From contig JAEUOR010000070.1 in NCBI GenBank assembly GCA_016790635.1, positions 62,001-126,000 on the forward strand: 64,000 nucleotides of DNA. Reading direction: 5' to 3'. The notes below the pieces were generated by a model. It had not been told where the DNA came from, ran no database searches, and worked only from the letters and a program-made list of their open reading frames with translations. Shown here one piece after another: positions 9,110 through 17,733 of the stretch. A program made the position numbers and the translations under genes. Origin of the DNA: Burkholderiales bacterium. GTDB lineage: Bacteria; Pseudomonadota; Gammaproteobacteria; Burkholderiales; JAEUOS01. The first letter of the stretch is position 1. Each line of letters starts with the position of its first letter.

Positions 9110-9685
9110 TTCAAGGCGGCCCGCCTTGACCGGGCCGAACCTCCGGCGGGCGCACTGTATGAGGATGCCTTGCTGATGTAGCAAGCCACCGCTTAAGGCC
9201 AGGGCGTCGCCATGCGTCTGAACGCCCTGTTCGACGTCGCTGATGCGCGGCCGGTCAAACCCATTGGCCCTGAAGTGTGAGACCGCGCCTGGTGCGCCGT
9301 GCTTGCTTCGGAAGCGGCGGCCAAGCCGGCCGTGACGCTGTCTACCGGATGGGTGCGCGACCAGGCACACAACCCCCAAGTCACGCGCACCGCATGCCAT
9401 AGCCCCTCGCCGCGCGAGGGGTGGACTCAGGTAGCATTGTCCCTGTCAGGATGGCACCTCAATTTCGTCTCCGGGCTCGATTCTGGTGCCTGCTTCTTTC
9501 ACCCGTGTTCCTGGCGTTGCATTTTTCTCATCTGTTGTTCGCTTTCTCAAGGAGCCTCCACATGCTTTCGATTTCGCCTTCGCGCACCAAGCGCGTCTTG
9601 ATGAGTTGCCCCTCCGGAGGCAACAGCAGCGGTGTATACCGGCAACACGGTCGAGCCCGGTTCATCGCCCGTCGAGAGGTTTGAC
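9110..9685. other. 576-bp stretch without recognisable gene
   Basis: Short frames exist on both strands but none shows a domain, a signal peptide or a credible start. A 17-bp imperfect hairpin sequence (CAAGGCGG-C-CCGCCTTG) lies at 9112-9128. The last 60 bp hold the leader of the FccB-like gene, with a GAGAGGT ribosome-binding site at 9674-9680. Together with the gene relic before it, this looks like decayed or rearranged DNA. Confidence 0.6.
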
Positions 9686-11023
9686 ATGAACACTTTTCGC
9701 CCCACTCGACGTACCGTTTTGCACGCCGGCGCAGCCGGCGCACTGGCTGCCGCACTGCCCGGCTGTTCGTCCACCGCGGTCAGTGTTGCCACCCCGGACC
9801 TGATGCCCAAGGGCCGGCAGCGGCGCGTGGTGATTCTCGGCGGCGGCTGGGGGGGACTCACCGCTGCGCACCATTTGCGCAAGGCCGCACCCGATCTCGA
9901 AGTCGTCTTGCTGGAACGCAACCCGGTCTTCTGGTCCTGCCCGCTTTCGAACAAATGGCTTGTCGATGTGGTCGATACCCAGTTTCTGGTGCACTCATAT
10001 ACCAGCGCAGCGCGCCGCTTCGGCTACACCTATGTGCAAACCGAGGTCATAGACATCGACCGGGCCAAGCGCCGCGTCATCACTGCCCACGGCGGGGTCG
10101 ACTACGACTGGCTGATCGTTTCTGCCGGCATTCGCGTGACCTATGCGCCCTGGTTCGGCAACGATCGTGCCGCCATCACACATACGGTGAACAACTATTC
10201 GAGCGCCTATGTGCCGAGTACTGAACACCAGGCGCTCAAGCAGAAAATCAAGTCGTTTCAGGGGGGAACGATCGTCATGACCTTGCCGCCACCCCCGCAC
10301 CGCTGCCCACCCTCTCCCTACGAGCGCGCCTGTCTGATGGCGGCTCATTTCCAGCGCAGCAAGGTCAAGGCCAAGATCGTGATTCTCGATCCCAAGCCCC
10401 GGCCTGCGCCGATCACGGCCGGCTACCGCGCTGCATTCGAGGAACTCTATTCGGACGTAATTCAGTACGTGCCCAATGCCGGCATCAAGGAAGTCGACCC
10501 GTTCAACAAGGTCGCCAAGACTGCGGCCGGGGACTTTCGTTTTGACGACGCCATTTTCATGGGCCATCATCAAGCCGCCGATCTGGTATGGAAGCTGGGC
10601 GGAATCGGCAAGACGGCGGACGGCAAGCCGACCAATTGGGCCGATGTGCATCCGGAGTTGTACCAGCTGCGTGACGACCCGCAGATCTATGTGATCGGCG
10701 ACAGTATGGGAGCCGTGTCACCGCAGTTCGGTCACTATCCGAAGGCCGGTCATGTCGCCAATCGCCAGGGCCGCAGTGTTGCGCAGTACATCGCACAGCA
10801 AGCCAAGGGCCAAGCCCCGACCCCGATCATCATCGACAACCTGTGCTACATGCTGGTCAGTCTCGATCCCCTCGAAGCGATCGCCGTGCAGTTCGACTAC
10901 AAGAAAGCACCGGAGGGCCATCTGCATCAAACCCAGTTCGACGACAACGACCGCAGGCGCAAGCTTTGGGATGAAGATTTGAACTGGTACCGGCTTGCGG
11001 TTCAGGACATGGTGGGCGCATAA
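9686..11023 (+). CDS. fccB: FccB-like flavoprotein (sulfide dehydrogenase flavin subunit family)
   Basis: A 445-residue FAD-dependent oxidoreductase. The N terminus has a twin-arginine motif (TRRTVL, residues 7-12) and a lipobox LPGC with C27, suggesting Tat export and lipidation. The dinucleotide fold starts at GGGWGG near residue 52. C85 (WSCPLSN) sits where FccB attaches its flavin. C207 (HRCPPSPYERAC) and C387 (DNLCYML) match the redox-active pair of flavocytochrome c sulfide dehydrogenase in context and spacing. An FccA cytochrome subunit gene is absent on both sides, so the electron acceptor is unknown. GAGAGGT upstream supports the ATG at 9686. Confidence 0.88.
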   Translation: MNTFRPTRRTVLHAGAAGALAAALPGCSSTAVSVATPDLMPKGRQRRVVILGGGWGGLTAAHHLRKAAPDLEVVLLERNPVFWSCPLSNKWLVDVVDTQFLVHSYTSAARRFGYTYVQTEVIDIDRAKRRVITAHGGVDYDWLIVSAGIRVTYAPWFGNDRAAITHTVNNYSSAYVPSTEHQALKQKIKSFQGGTIVMTLPPPPHRCPPSPYERACLMAAHFQRSKVKAKIVILDPKPRPAPITAGYRAAFEELYSDVIQYVPNAGIKEVDPFNKVAKTAAGDFRFDDAIFMGHHQAADLVWKLGGIGKTADGKPTNWADVHPELYQLRDDPQIYVIGDSMGAVSPQFGHYPKAGHVANRQGRSVAQYIAQQAKGQAPTPIIIDNLCYMLVSLDPLEAIAVQFDYKKAPEGHLHQTQFDDNDRRRKLWDEDLNWYRLAVQDMVGA

Positions 11024-11074
11024 GCTGGCTGCTGGGTTGCAGCTCGCAGCGTAAACGGAATGCTGGCAGCTTAT
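11020..11074. terminator. Nested inverted repeat after the FccB-like gene
   Basis: ATAAGCTG at 11020-11027 pairs with CAGCTTAT at 11067-11074 and encloses a smaller hairpin GCTGC-TGGGTT-GCAGC at 11028-11043. It overlaps the stop codon. A branched RNA structure is possible; there is no T tract, so termination is not certain. Confidence 0.4.
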
Positions 11075-11160
11075 GTACGAAGCCGCGCACCCGGCGCGAC
11101 GGGATCAGACAATCTGCCGCTCGGGAGATGCACCCTAAACAGCGGCCAGCGGGTGCCTGA

Positions 11161-11967
11161 TTGGCGCGCGATGTGATCGGCAAGCCTGAAGTCGCACAGC
11201 GCAGGCTGGCCCTCGCCGCGCTGCTCTTCGCGCCGTGGCCGCTCCCGGCGGGCGCGCAATCGACTGCGCCGCCCACCGTCGCGGCCGCGTCGGACCTCAA
11301 GTTCGCCATCGAGGAGCTTGCCGCGCAGTTCGAGAAAGCGACCGGCGCGCGCCTGCGCCTGGTGTTCGGTTCGTCTGGCAACTTTTACTCGCAGATCCTG
11401 CAAGGGGCGCCGTTCCACCTGTTCATGTCGGCCGACGAGGACTTCGTCTTCAAGTTGGCCGATGCCGGCAAGACGCTCGACCGCGGTCGGCTTTATGCCA
11501 TCGGCCGCATCGGCATCATGGTGCCGAAGGGCTCGTCGCTCAAGGCGGACGGCGAACTCAAGGACCTGGCCGCGGCGCTCAAGGATGGACGACTCAAGAA
11601 ATTTGCAATCGCATCTCCCGATCACGCGCCCTACGGAATGCGCGCCAAGGAAGCGCTGCAGCGCGCCGGGCTGTGGCAGGCCATCCTGCCCAGGCTCGTG
11701 ATCGGCGAGAACATTTCGCAGGCCGCCCAGTTCGCCACCTCGGGCTCGACCGAGGGAGGCATCATTGCCTATTCACTGGCCCTGGCCCCGCAGGTCGCCG
11801 CGCTCGGCGACTTCGCGCTGATCCCCGAGTCGTGGCACAAGCGGCTCGCGCAGCGCATGGTGCTCACGCGCGACGCGCCGCAGGCGGCGCGAGATTTCTA
11901 TGCCTACCTTTCCACCTCGCAGTCGCAGGCCGTCATGGTGAAGTACGGCTTCGCGCTGCCGCGCTAG
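11161..11967 (+). CDS. modA: Molybdate ABC transporter substrate-binding protein ModA
   Basis: A 268-residue periplasmic binding protein with an N-terminal signal peptide ending near PAGAQS. The mature part opens with AAASDLKFAIEELAAQFEKATG, split by family usage into the ModA serine-containing oxyanion site (SDL) and later FGSSGNFYSQI and GAPFHLFMSAD. A late SGSTEGGIIAYS segment completes the fold. The first codon is uncertain: TTG 11161 directly follows an in-frame stop, while GTG 11173 is another choice; neither has a strong ribosome site. It leads modB by 12 bp. It binds molybdate or tungstate for cofactor synthesis. Confidence 0.92.
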   Translation: MARDVIGKPEVAQRRLALAALLFAPWPLPAGAQSTAPPTVAAASDLKFAIEELAAQFEKATGARLRLVFGSSGNFYSQILQGAPFHLFMSADEDFVFKLADAGKTLDRGRLYAIGRIGIMVPKGSSLKADGELKDLAAALKDGRLKKFAIASPDHAPYGMRAKEALQRAGLWQAILPRLVIGENISQAAQFATSGSTEGGIIAYSLALAPQVAALGDFALIPESWHKRLAQRMVLTRDAPQAARDFYAYLSTSQSQAVMVKYGFALPR

Positions 11968-11979
11968 CCAGCCCGCGCG

Positions 11980-12645
11980 ATGGACTGGCAGTCTCTCGTC
12001 CTCTCGCTGGAACTGGCCGCAGCGACCCTGGTGGTGCTGCTGCCCGCTGGCCTCATCGCGGGGCGCTGGCTGGCGCGCACGCGATTCAAGGCCAAGGCTT
12101 TGGTCGAGGCGGCCGTGGTGCTGCCGCTGGTGCTGCCGCCCACCGTGCTCGGCTACTACCTGCTGGTCTCGCTGGGCGCCGGCTCGCCCCTCGGACGCTG
12201 GCTGCTGGAAACCTTCGACCTGCGGCTGACCTTCAACTTCCCGGGACTGCTGCTGGCTTCCGTGGTGTTCAACATCCCTTTCATGGTGCAGCCGATACAG
12301 CGCGCCTTCGAATCCATTCCCGGCAACCTGGCCGAGGCCGCCGCGGTCAGCGGCCTCTCCGCCTGGCAGACCTTCTGGCGGGTCGAGTTGCCACTGGCCT
12401 GGCCGGGCATCCTCTCGGCCGCCGTATTGACTTTCGTGCACACGCTGGGCGAGTTCGGCGTCGTCCTGATGATGGGCGGCAGCATCCCGGGCGAGACCCG
12501 GACCATCGCCATCAGCATCTACGACCGGGTGCAGGCCTTCGACCTGGCGAGCGCCGACCGCATGGCGCTCCTGCTGCTCCTCTTGTCCCTGCTCGCGGTC
12601 GCGGCCTCGTTCTTCGCCACGGCGCGCACGCTGAGAACCAAATGA
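11980..12645 (+). CDS. modB: Molybdate ABC transporter permease ModB
   Basis: A 221-residue inner-membrane permease with about five hydrophobic helices and the EAA-type cytoplasmic loop (NLAEAAAVSGLSAWQTFWRVELP) expected for contact with the ATPase. LPLVLPPTVLGYYLL is the ModB signature before the central helices, and GEFGVVLMMGG precedes the last transmembrane pair. The stop codon overlaps the modC start by 4 bp (ATGA), implying translational coupling. It forms the channel through which ModA-delivered molybdate passes. Confidence 0.95.
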   Translation: MDWQSLVLSLELAAATLVVLLPAGLIAGRWLARTRFKAKALVEAAVVLPLVLPPTVLGYYLLVSLGAGSPLGRWLLETFDLRLTFNFPGLLLASVVFNIPFMVQPIQRAFESIPGNLAEAAAVSGLSAWQTFWRVELPLAWPGILSAAVLTFVHTLGEFGVVLMMGGSIPGETRTIAISIYDRVQAFDLASADRMALLLLLLSLLAVAASFFATARTLRTK

Positions 12646-13811
12646 AGCCAGCAGCGATGCGCACGGGCGGCGCACTGGCGGTGCGCATCGAGCAGTCGAG
12701 CCCCATGCCGCTTCACGGCGCCTTCGAGTGCGGGCCGGGCGAGATGATGGCGCTGGTCGGCCCCTCGGGCGCCGGCAAGACCTCGATGCTGCGTTGCCTG
12801 GCCGGGCTGATGCGGCCGGCCGGCGGCGTGGTGAAGGTCGGCAGCGAGGTCTGGCTCGACACCGATGCCGGGATCTGCCTGCCTCCGCAGCGCCGGCATG
12901 TGGGGCTGGTCTTCCAGAACTACGCGCTCATGCCGCACTTGAGCGCGCTGGACAACGTGGCCCTCTCGCTGCTGCACCTGCAGCGCGCCACACGGCGACA
13001 ACGGGCGGCGCAGTGGCTCGAGCACGTGCGCCTGTCGCCGGAGCAGCAGGATCGCCTGCCGGCCGCTTTGTCCGGGGGACAGCAGCAGCGCGTGGCCGTC
13101 GCCCGCGCGCTCGCGCGCGAGCCCGCGCTGTTGCTGCTCGACGAGCCGTTCTCGGCCGTCGATCAGATGAACCGCCAGGGCCTGTACGACCTGCTCGCCG
13201 ACCTGCGGCAGGAATTGCAGATCCCGATCGTGCTGGTCACCCACGACCTGGCCGAGGCCCGCCAACTCGCCGACAGCCTGGTCGTAATGGATGCCGGCAC
13301 GGTGCTGCAGAGCGGTTCGCCGGCCCACATCCACCGTTCGCCGCGCAATGCGCGGGTGGCCGACCTGGTCGGAGTGCAAAACCGCTTCAGCGGTCGCTGG
13401 CTGGGGCCGCTGTCGGATTCCGATGCCGCGCAGCGCAGCGGTTGGCTCGAGTGGATATCGCCCGCGGGAGGCGCGAACGCCATGCGCCTGCGCGTCCGGG
13501 ACAAGGGGCGCCTCAAGGCCGGCCAGACCGTGACCTGGGTCATCCAGGGCGACGCGCTGCACCTCGGGCACGAGATGCAGGCCGCGCCTGGCGCGGCGGG
13601 AATGGACGCAGTCGAATTGCAGACCACGGTGGTCTCGCTGCGCAACCTGGGGGAGACCACCTCCGCGGAGCTTGCGGTCGTCGGTCTCGACGGCGTCAGG
13701 CTGCGGGTCGTGCGATCCGGGCCCCAGCGCCAGCAGTTGCGCGTCGGCCAGCAGCTGCCCGTGCTGCTGGAATGCGAGCGGGTGCATGTGATGCCCGTTC
13801 GGACCGAATGA
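12642..13811 (+). CDS. modC: Molybdate ABC transporter ATPase ModC
   Basis: A 389-residue ATPase. Walker A GPSGAGKTS is near residue 41, with Q-loop VFQNYALMPH, signature LSGGQQQRVAVARAL, Walker B LLLLDEPFSAVD and H-loop VTHDLAEA. After residue 235 come regulatory beta-strands of the TOBE/Mop type, as in other ModC proteins, although the spacing of the final repeat is loose. It energises the ModAB transporter. No ModE repressor gene or clear ModE box is visible in the 137 bp before modA, so regulation is unclear. Confidence 0.95.
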   Translation: MKPAAMRTGGALAVRIEQSSPMPLHGAFECGPGEMMALVGPSGAGKTSMLRCLAGLMRPAGGVVKVGSEVWLDTDAGICLPPQRRHVGLVFQNYALMPHLSALDNVALSLLHLQRATRRQRAAQWLEHVRLSPEQQDRLPAALSGGQQQRVAVARALAREPALLLLDEPFSAVDQMNRQGLYDLLADLRQELQIPIVLVTHDLAEARQLADSLVVMDAGTVLQSGSPAHIHRSPRNARVADLVGVQNRFSGRWLGPLSDSDAAQRSGWLEWISPAGGANAMRLRVRDKGRLKAGQTVTWVIQGDALHLGHEMQAAPGAAGMDAVELQTTVVSLRNLGETTSAELAVVGLDGVRLRVVRSGPQRQQLRVGQQLPVLLECERVHVMPVRTE

Positions 13812-13844
13812 CGCGCGGGGGGCCGACCTTCGCCAGGACGGCGC

Positions 13845-14288
13845 CTAAGTGACCAGCGCGCGCCGCAGACCTTCGAACCCGGCCGCGAATACCTGCCGCG
13901 CGCGGGCCTGCATGACCTCGGGCTGATCGGTCTCGAACCAGGCCTGCCAGTGCAGCCGGCAGGCAGGCTGCGCACGATCTGTGAGCGCCTCGACGAGCAT
14001 CTCGGCCCGGTAGTCGCGCAGGACCACGGGCGCGCCCGGCGGACCGGCGACGATGCGGTATTGCAGGCGCATGTCCTCGTCCGACAGGCCGGTCAGCCGG
14101 TGCGTCCAGGTGCCACCGTCGTCGAATTCGAGCACCCGCAGGCAGCCGATACGATCCGGCGGGCCGTCCTCGATGCGCGACTTGCGCACGCTCGGGTTCC
14201 AGCTCGCCATGGCGTCAAAAGCGCGCACCAGCCGCCACAAGGCATCGGCTGCAACCTCGAACTCGGCCTCGCTCTGCACTGTAATCAT
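13845..14288 (-). CDS. SRPBCC (START-like) family protein
   Basis: A 147-residue protein of the polyketide cyclase/START-like fold. It begins VQSEAEFEVAADALWRLVRAFDAMASWNPSV, a shortened form of the ligand-pocket start of this family, and continues with GCLRVLEFDDGGTWTHRLTGLSDE. No catalytic residues are diagnostic. It converges on modC with 33 bp between the stops and diverges from the TRAP operon. Members bind small hydrophobic molecules or act as cyclases; the function here is unknown. Confidence 0.8.
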   Translation of the reverse strand: MITVQSEAEFEVAADALWRLVRAFDAMASWNPSVRKSRIEDGPPDRIGCLRVLEFDDGGTWTHRLTGLSDEDMRLQYRIVAGPPGAPVVLRDYRAEMLVEALTDRAQPACRLHWQAWFETDQPEVMQARARQVFAAGFEGLRRALVT

Positions 14289-14411
14289 GGGCGGCGGATC
14301 GCGTGGGAATCGCTGCTATGATAGCCAGTCGCTCTTAGGCGTACCGTCGTCGCGCGAAATGGAGGTCGATCGAGGCCTGCCGCCGTACCTCCCGCATCCC
14401 CCTCGCGACAC

Positions 14412-14430
14412 TTGATCAACTGCTGGTCAA
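14412..14430. promoter_or_regulatory. Candidate operator before dctP
   Basis: TTGATCA-ACTGC-TGGTCAA is an imperfect inverted repeat (six of seven pairs) ending 18 bp before the dctP start. The position suits a repressor site. No regulator gene is adjacent, so the assignment is weak. Confidence 0.3.
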
Positions 14431-14448
14431 CCACTTGGCGCCCCCATC

Positions 14449-15462
14449 ATGATGAACTCCTCGCTATCTCGTCTCTTCGTCGGACTCCTGGCACCGGCCG
14501 CATTCGCGTTGTCCGCCCAGGCCTCCGAACTGCGCTTTCACAACCCGCTGCCCGAGACGCGGCCCGAGACCAAGGAACTGATCAAGTTCGCCGATGACGT
14601 CAAGCGCATCAGCAATGGCGCGGTGTCGGTCAGGCTGCACAACGGCGGGTCGCTCGGCATCAAGGACGCCGACGTGCTGCGCGTGCTGCCCAGCGGGGCG
14701 GTCGACATGGCGCTCATCTGGGCCAACTATGTCTCGCGCGATGCACCGGTCTTGAGCACGCTCCTGGTGCAGGGCGTGATCGGCTCGGTGGACGAACTCA
14801 AGCGCGCGCTGCCGGTGGTGCGCCAGATCCAGGATACCGAGCTCAAGCAACGCGGCATCACCCCGGTGGGCTACCTGGCAATCCCGATGCTCGAGGCGTC
14901 TATCTTCTGCCGCGATGCGGCCGTCAAGACCGTGGCGGACCTGAAGTCGCGCAAGCTGCGCGTCTGGGCGCGCGAGCAGGTCGCCGCGTTCAAGCGCCTG
15001 GGGGTGTCGGCGCAGATCGTCGGCCAGGCCGACATGTATGTCGCCATGAAGACCGGCGTGGTCGATTGCGCGGTCTATCCCGCGCTCTATGCGCACACCG
15101 TCAACATGCACGAGGTCGCGAAGTACGGCGCCTTCCTCTACCCGATGCCCTCGGCCCCCTACGCGCTGGGCATCTCCACGGCCAAATGGACCGCCCTGCC
15201 GGAGGCGCAGCGCAAGGCCCTGACCCAGGCGGCGGACGAGACCTGGACCCGTACCAACGAATACGGCAGCGACCATCAGCGCGAACTGGCCGCGCGCGAG
15301 GAGCTGAAGAAAAAGGGCGTCAACTGGCTGGGCGATTTCCCCGACGCCGACCGCAAGCAGTTCCTCGACGCCATGTCGCAGACCTGGGCCGAACTAGCCC
15401 AGGAAGCCGGTGGCCGCGCGCCGGCCAACCGCGAGGCCGTGCTCAAGGCCATCGGTCGCTGA
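14449..15462 (+). CDS. dctP: TRAP transporter solute-binding protein DctP
   Basis: A 337-residue periplasmic receptor with a signal peptide cleaved near residue 25 (SAQA). The mature sequence shows the DctP pattern: an early LRFHNPLPETRPETKE segment, GGSLGIKDADVLRVL, and the LKSRKLRVWAREQVAAFKRLG region that holds the carboxylate-binding arginine. It is followed 4 bp later by the small permease and then the large one, forming a complete TRAP system. The ligand is probably an organic acid. The hydratase at the operon's end hints at a 2-keto acid intermediate of aromatic or sugar breakdown, but this is inference. Confidence 0.93.
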   Translation: MMNSSLSRLFVGLLAPAAFALSAQASELRFHNPLPETRPETKELIKFADDVKRISNGAVSVRLHNGGSLGIKDADVLRVLPSGAVDMALIWANYVSRDAPVLSTLLVQGVIGSVDELKRALPVVRQIQDTELKQRGITPVGYLAIPMLEASIFCRDAAVKTVADLKSRKLRVWAREQVAAFKRLGVSAQIVGQADMYVAMKTGVVDCAVYPALYAHTVNMHEVAKYGAFLYPMPSAPYALGISTAKWTALPEAQRKALTQAADETWTRTNEYGSDHQRELAAREELKKKGVNWLGDFPDADRKQFLDAMSQTWAELAQEAGGRAPANREAVLKAIGR

Positions 15463-15466
15463 TCCT

Positions 15467-15985
15467 GTGACCGGTTTTGCGCGCGCGGTCGAGCGAGCCC
15501 TCGACCGCTGCGCGGGGCTGTTTCTCGCCCTGTCCGCGCTGGCCATGACGGCCATCGTCGGCATCATCGTGGTCAGCGTCGTCATGCGGCGCGTGGCCGG
15601 TTCGCCGCTTTCCTACACCGAGGAATTGGTCGGGCTGCTGCTGAGCACGGCGCTGTTCCTGGCGCTTCCCATGGTCACCGTGAAGGCGCAGCACGTGCGC
15701 GTGACCTTCCTGGTCCATGCGCTCGGTGCGCGCGGACGCGACGCTCTGGCCGTGCTGGCCGCGACGGTGACGCTGGGGTTTTTTGGCTGGTTTCTGCTGG
15801 TGGCCTGGCCCTGGCTGCGCTTTGCCATCGAAGGCCGCATCAAGACCGAGGCTTCCAGCATCTTGCTGTATCCCTGGATGGCGGTGCCGCTACTCTCGGT
15901 CGCCCTGTGCGCACTGCTGGTGCTCGCACGTCTATTCAGCGGCAGCGAGCGGCGCGCCATGGATGCCGAAACGGCGGGACCATAA
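15467..15985 (+). CDS. dctQ: TRAP transporter small permease DctQ
   Basis: A 172-residue protein with four predicted transmembrane helices and the DctQ motif MRRVAGSPLSYTEELVG around residues 40-56. GTG at 15467 is the likely start, 4 bp after the dctP stop; other in-frame starts lie inside dctP. It pairs with the large permease and supports sodium-driven solute import. Confidence 0.9.
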   Translation: MTGFARAVERALDRCAGLFLALSALAMTAIVGIIVVSVVMRRVAGSPLSYTEELVGLLLSTALFLALPMVTVKAQHVRVTFLVHALGARGRDALAVLAATVTLGFFGWFLLVAWPWLRFAIEGRIKTEASSILLYPWMAVPLLSVALCALLVLARLFSGSERRAMDAETAGP

Positions 15986-15988
15986 CGC

Positions 15989-17278
15989 GTGTTCGTCACC
16001 ACCTTCTCCACCCTGCTCCTGGTGACGGCGGCCACCAGCGCGGCGCTCGGCGCCGCGCTGGGCCTGACCGGCTTTGTGCTGCTGCACGTGTTCGCCAACG
16101 GCGCGACCTCGCTGGCGGTGAACGCGATCTGGAACGTGTTCAACTCGTTCACGCTCTCGGCGATCCCGCTTTTCATTCTCCTGGGCGAGATCCTCCTGCA
16201 CAGCGGCATCAGCGAACGCACCTACGCCGCCTTCCGGCCGCTCTTTGCGCGCGTGCCCGGTGGCCTGTTGCACACCAACGTCGCGGTCTGCGCGATGTTC
16301 GGCGCCGTCAGCGGCTCAAGCATGTCCACCGCCGCCGCGGTCGGCGCGGTGGCCTACCCTGAGATGGTGCGCCGCGGCTATGACCGCGGGGCCGTGGTCG
16401 GCAGCCTGGCCGGCGGCGGCACCCTGGGTCTCTTGATCCCGCCCAGCCTGTCTTTTTTGATCTACGGTGCGCTCACCGACACCTCGATCGGCAAGCTCTT
16501 CATCTCCGGCATCATCCCCGGCCTCATGGTGACGGGGCTATTCATGCTCTACATCTTGTATGCCGCCCTGCGCCGCCCGTCGATCTACCCGCACGAGGTC
16601 GAGCACTCCACTTGGCGCGCCATCCTGATCGGCAGCCTGCGCATCTGGCCGGTGTTGCTGTTGATCCTGGCCATCATGGGCAGCATCGTCGCGGGCTATG
16701 CCACTCCGACCGAATCGGCAGGCGTGGGGGTCGCGGTGGCGATCGTGATCGCCAAGGTGTGGGGCGACCTGACCCTGCGCAAGTTGATGGAGAGCATGCT
16801 GCGCACGGCGCTGTTGTTCGCCTCGATCGGCTTTGTCGTGCTGGGGGCGACGGTGCTCGCGCAATCGGCCAGCGTGCTCGGCGTGCCGCAGGCCATCCTG
16901 GAGTCGGTGCTGGCCGGCGGCCTCAGCCGCTACGAAGTGCTGGCCATCGTGGTGCTGGCCTACCTGGTGCTGGGCTGCTTTTTCGACGGCCTGTCGTTGA
17001 TGGTCATGACACTGCCGGTGGTGTTCCCGCTCATGACCAAGCTGGGCTTCGACGCGATCTGGCTGGGCGTGGTGATCACGATCCTGATCGAGATCGGCCA
17101 ATTGACCCCGCCGGTGGGCCTGAACCTGTCGGTGCTGACGGTCCTGACCAAGGGCGAAGTGAGCCTGGGCGAAGCCGCAGTCGCGGCCACACCGTACTGG
17201 CTGATCCTGCTATTGGCGATCGCGATACTGACCGTGTTTCCGGCCGTCGCCACCTTCCTGCCCGATCGCCTGATGTGA
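15989..17278 (+). CDS. dctM: TRAP transporter large permease DctM
   Basis: A 429-residue polytopic inner-membrane protein starting at GTG, 3 bp after the dctQ stop. Helix-rich throughout, with AIPLFILLGEILLHSGI, VSGSSMSTAAAVGAVAYPEM, GGTLGLLIPPSLSFLIYG and the late TPPVGLNLSVL motif characteristic of DctM/SiaM subunits. It provides the translocation path and the sodium sites. The complete dctPQM set in order shows a functional TRAP importer. Confidence 0.95.
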   Translation: MFVTTFSTLLLVTAATSAALGAALGLTGFVLLHVFANGATSLAVNAIWNVFNSFTLSAIPLFILLGEILLHSGISERTYAAFRPLFARVPGGLLHTNVAVCAMFGAVSGSSMSTAAAVGAVAYPEMVRRGYDRGAVVGSLAGGGTLGLLIPPSLSFLIYGALTDTSIGKLFISGIIPGLMVTGLFMLYILYAALRRPSIYPHEVEHSTWRAILIGSLRIWPVLLLILAIMGSIVAGYATPTESAGVGVAVAIVIAKVWGDLTLRKLMESMLRTALLFASIGFVVLGATVLAQSASVLGVPQAILESVLAGGLSRYEVLAIVVLAYLVLGCFFDGLSLMVMTLPVVFPLMTKLGFDAIWLGVVITILIEIGQLTPPVGLNLSVLTVLTKGEVSLGEAAVAATPYWLILLLAIAILTVFPAVATFLPDRLM

Positions 17279-17286
17279 GGCCGCCC

Positions 17287-17733
17287 ATGACCACGACCCC
17301 GCGAATCAAACCCAAGACCTACGGCCCGCTGCGCCTGGACGCGCCAAGCGCCGATCAGCTGCACCTGCGCAGCGAGGCCGGCTTCGAGTTCACCGGCGCG
17401 CGCACACCGGGCATGCATGGGTTGTCACCATCGGACCTGCTGCTGGCGTCGCTGGCCACCTGCGTGGGCATCTCGATGCGCATGGCGGCCGAGGCGATGG
17501 GCCTGACGCTGGGTGCCCTGCAGCTCTCCGCCACGGCCACCAAGGCGCTCGATGCGCCGAACCGCTTCGAGCGACTCGACCTGCGCATCCATAGCGCGTT
17601 TACCATAGATGCGGCGCGAAGCGATGAATTGCTTAAGCGGACCAAGGCACTGTGCACGGTCAGCAACACGCTGGGTGCGGAGGTGGGCATGGTGCTGGTG
17701 GATGAGCCGCTGGCGGAGATCGAACGGCCTTGA
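17287..17733 (+). CDS. OsmC-family peroxiredoxin-like protein
   Basis: A 148-residue OsmC/Ohr-like protein. The two reactive cysteines are C59 (LATCVGIS) and C123 (ALCTVSNTL), separated as in the family. These proteins reduce organic hydroperoxides, or in some lineages act on small thiols. It follows dctM by 8 bp, and its stop overlaps the TTG start of the hydratase, so it belongs to the TRAP operon. A detoxification role linked to the imported substrate is conceivable but unproven. Confidence 0.87.
   Translation: MTTTPRIKPKTYGPLRLDAPSADQLHLRSEAGFEFTGARTPGMHGLSPSDLLLASLATCVGISMRMAAEAMGLTLGALQLSATATKALDAPNRFERLDLRIHSAFTIDAARSDELLKRTKALCTVSNTLGAEVGMVLVDEPLAEIERP

Noticed and set aside
9112..9128. 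Inverted repeat CAAGGCGG-C-CCGCCTTG considered as a terminator
   Set aside because: It lies behind a gene relic and has no T tract, so a terminator role is not supported.
9193..9390. Minus-strand frame in the empty region before the FccB-like gene
   Set aside because: No domain, poor ribosome site and antisense-like composition.
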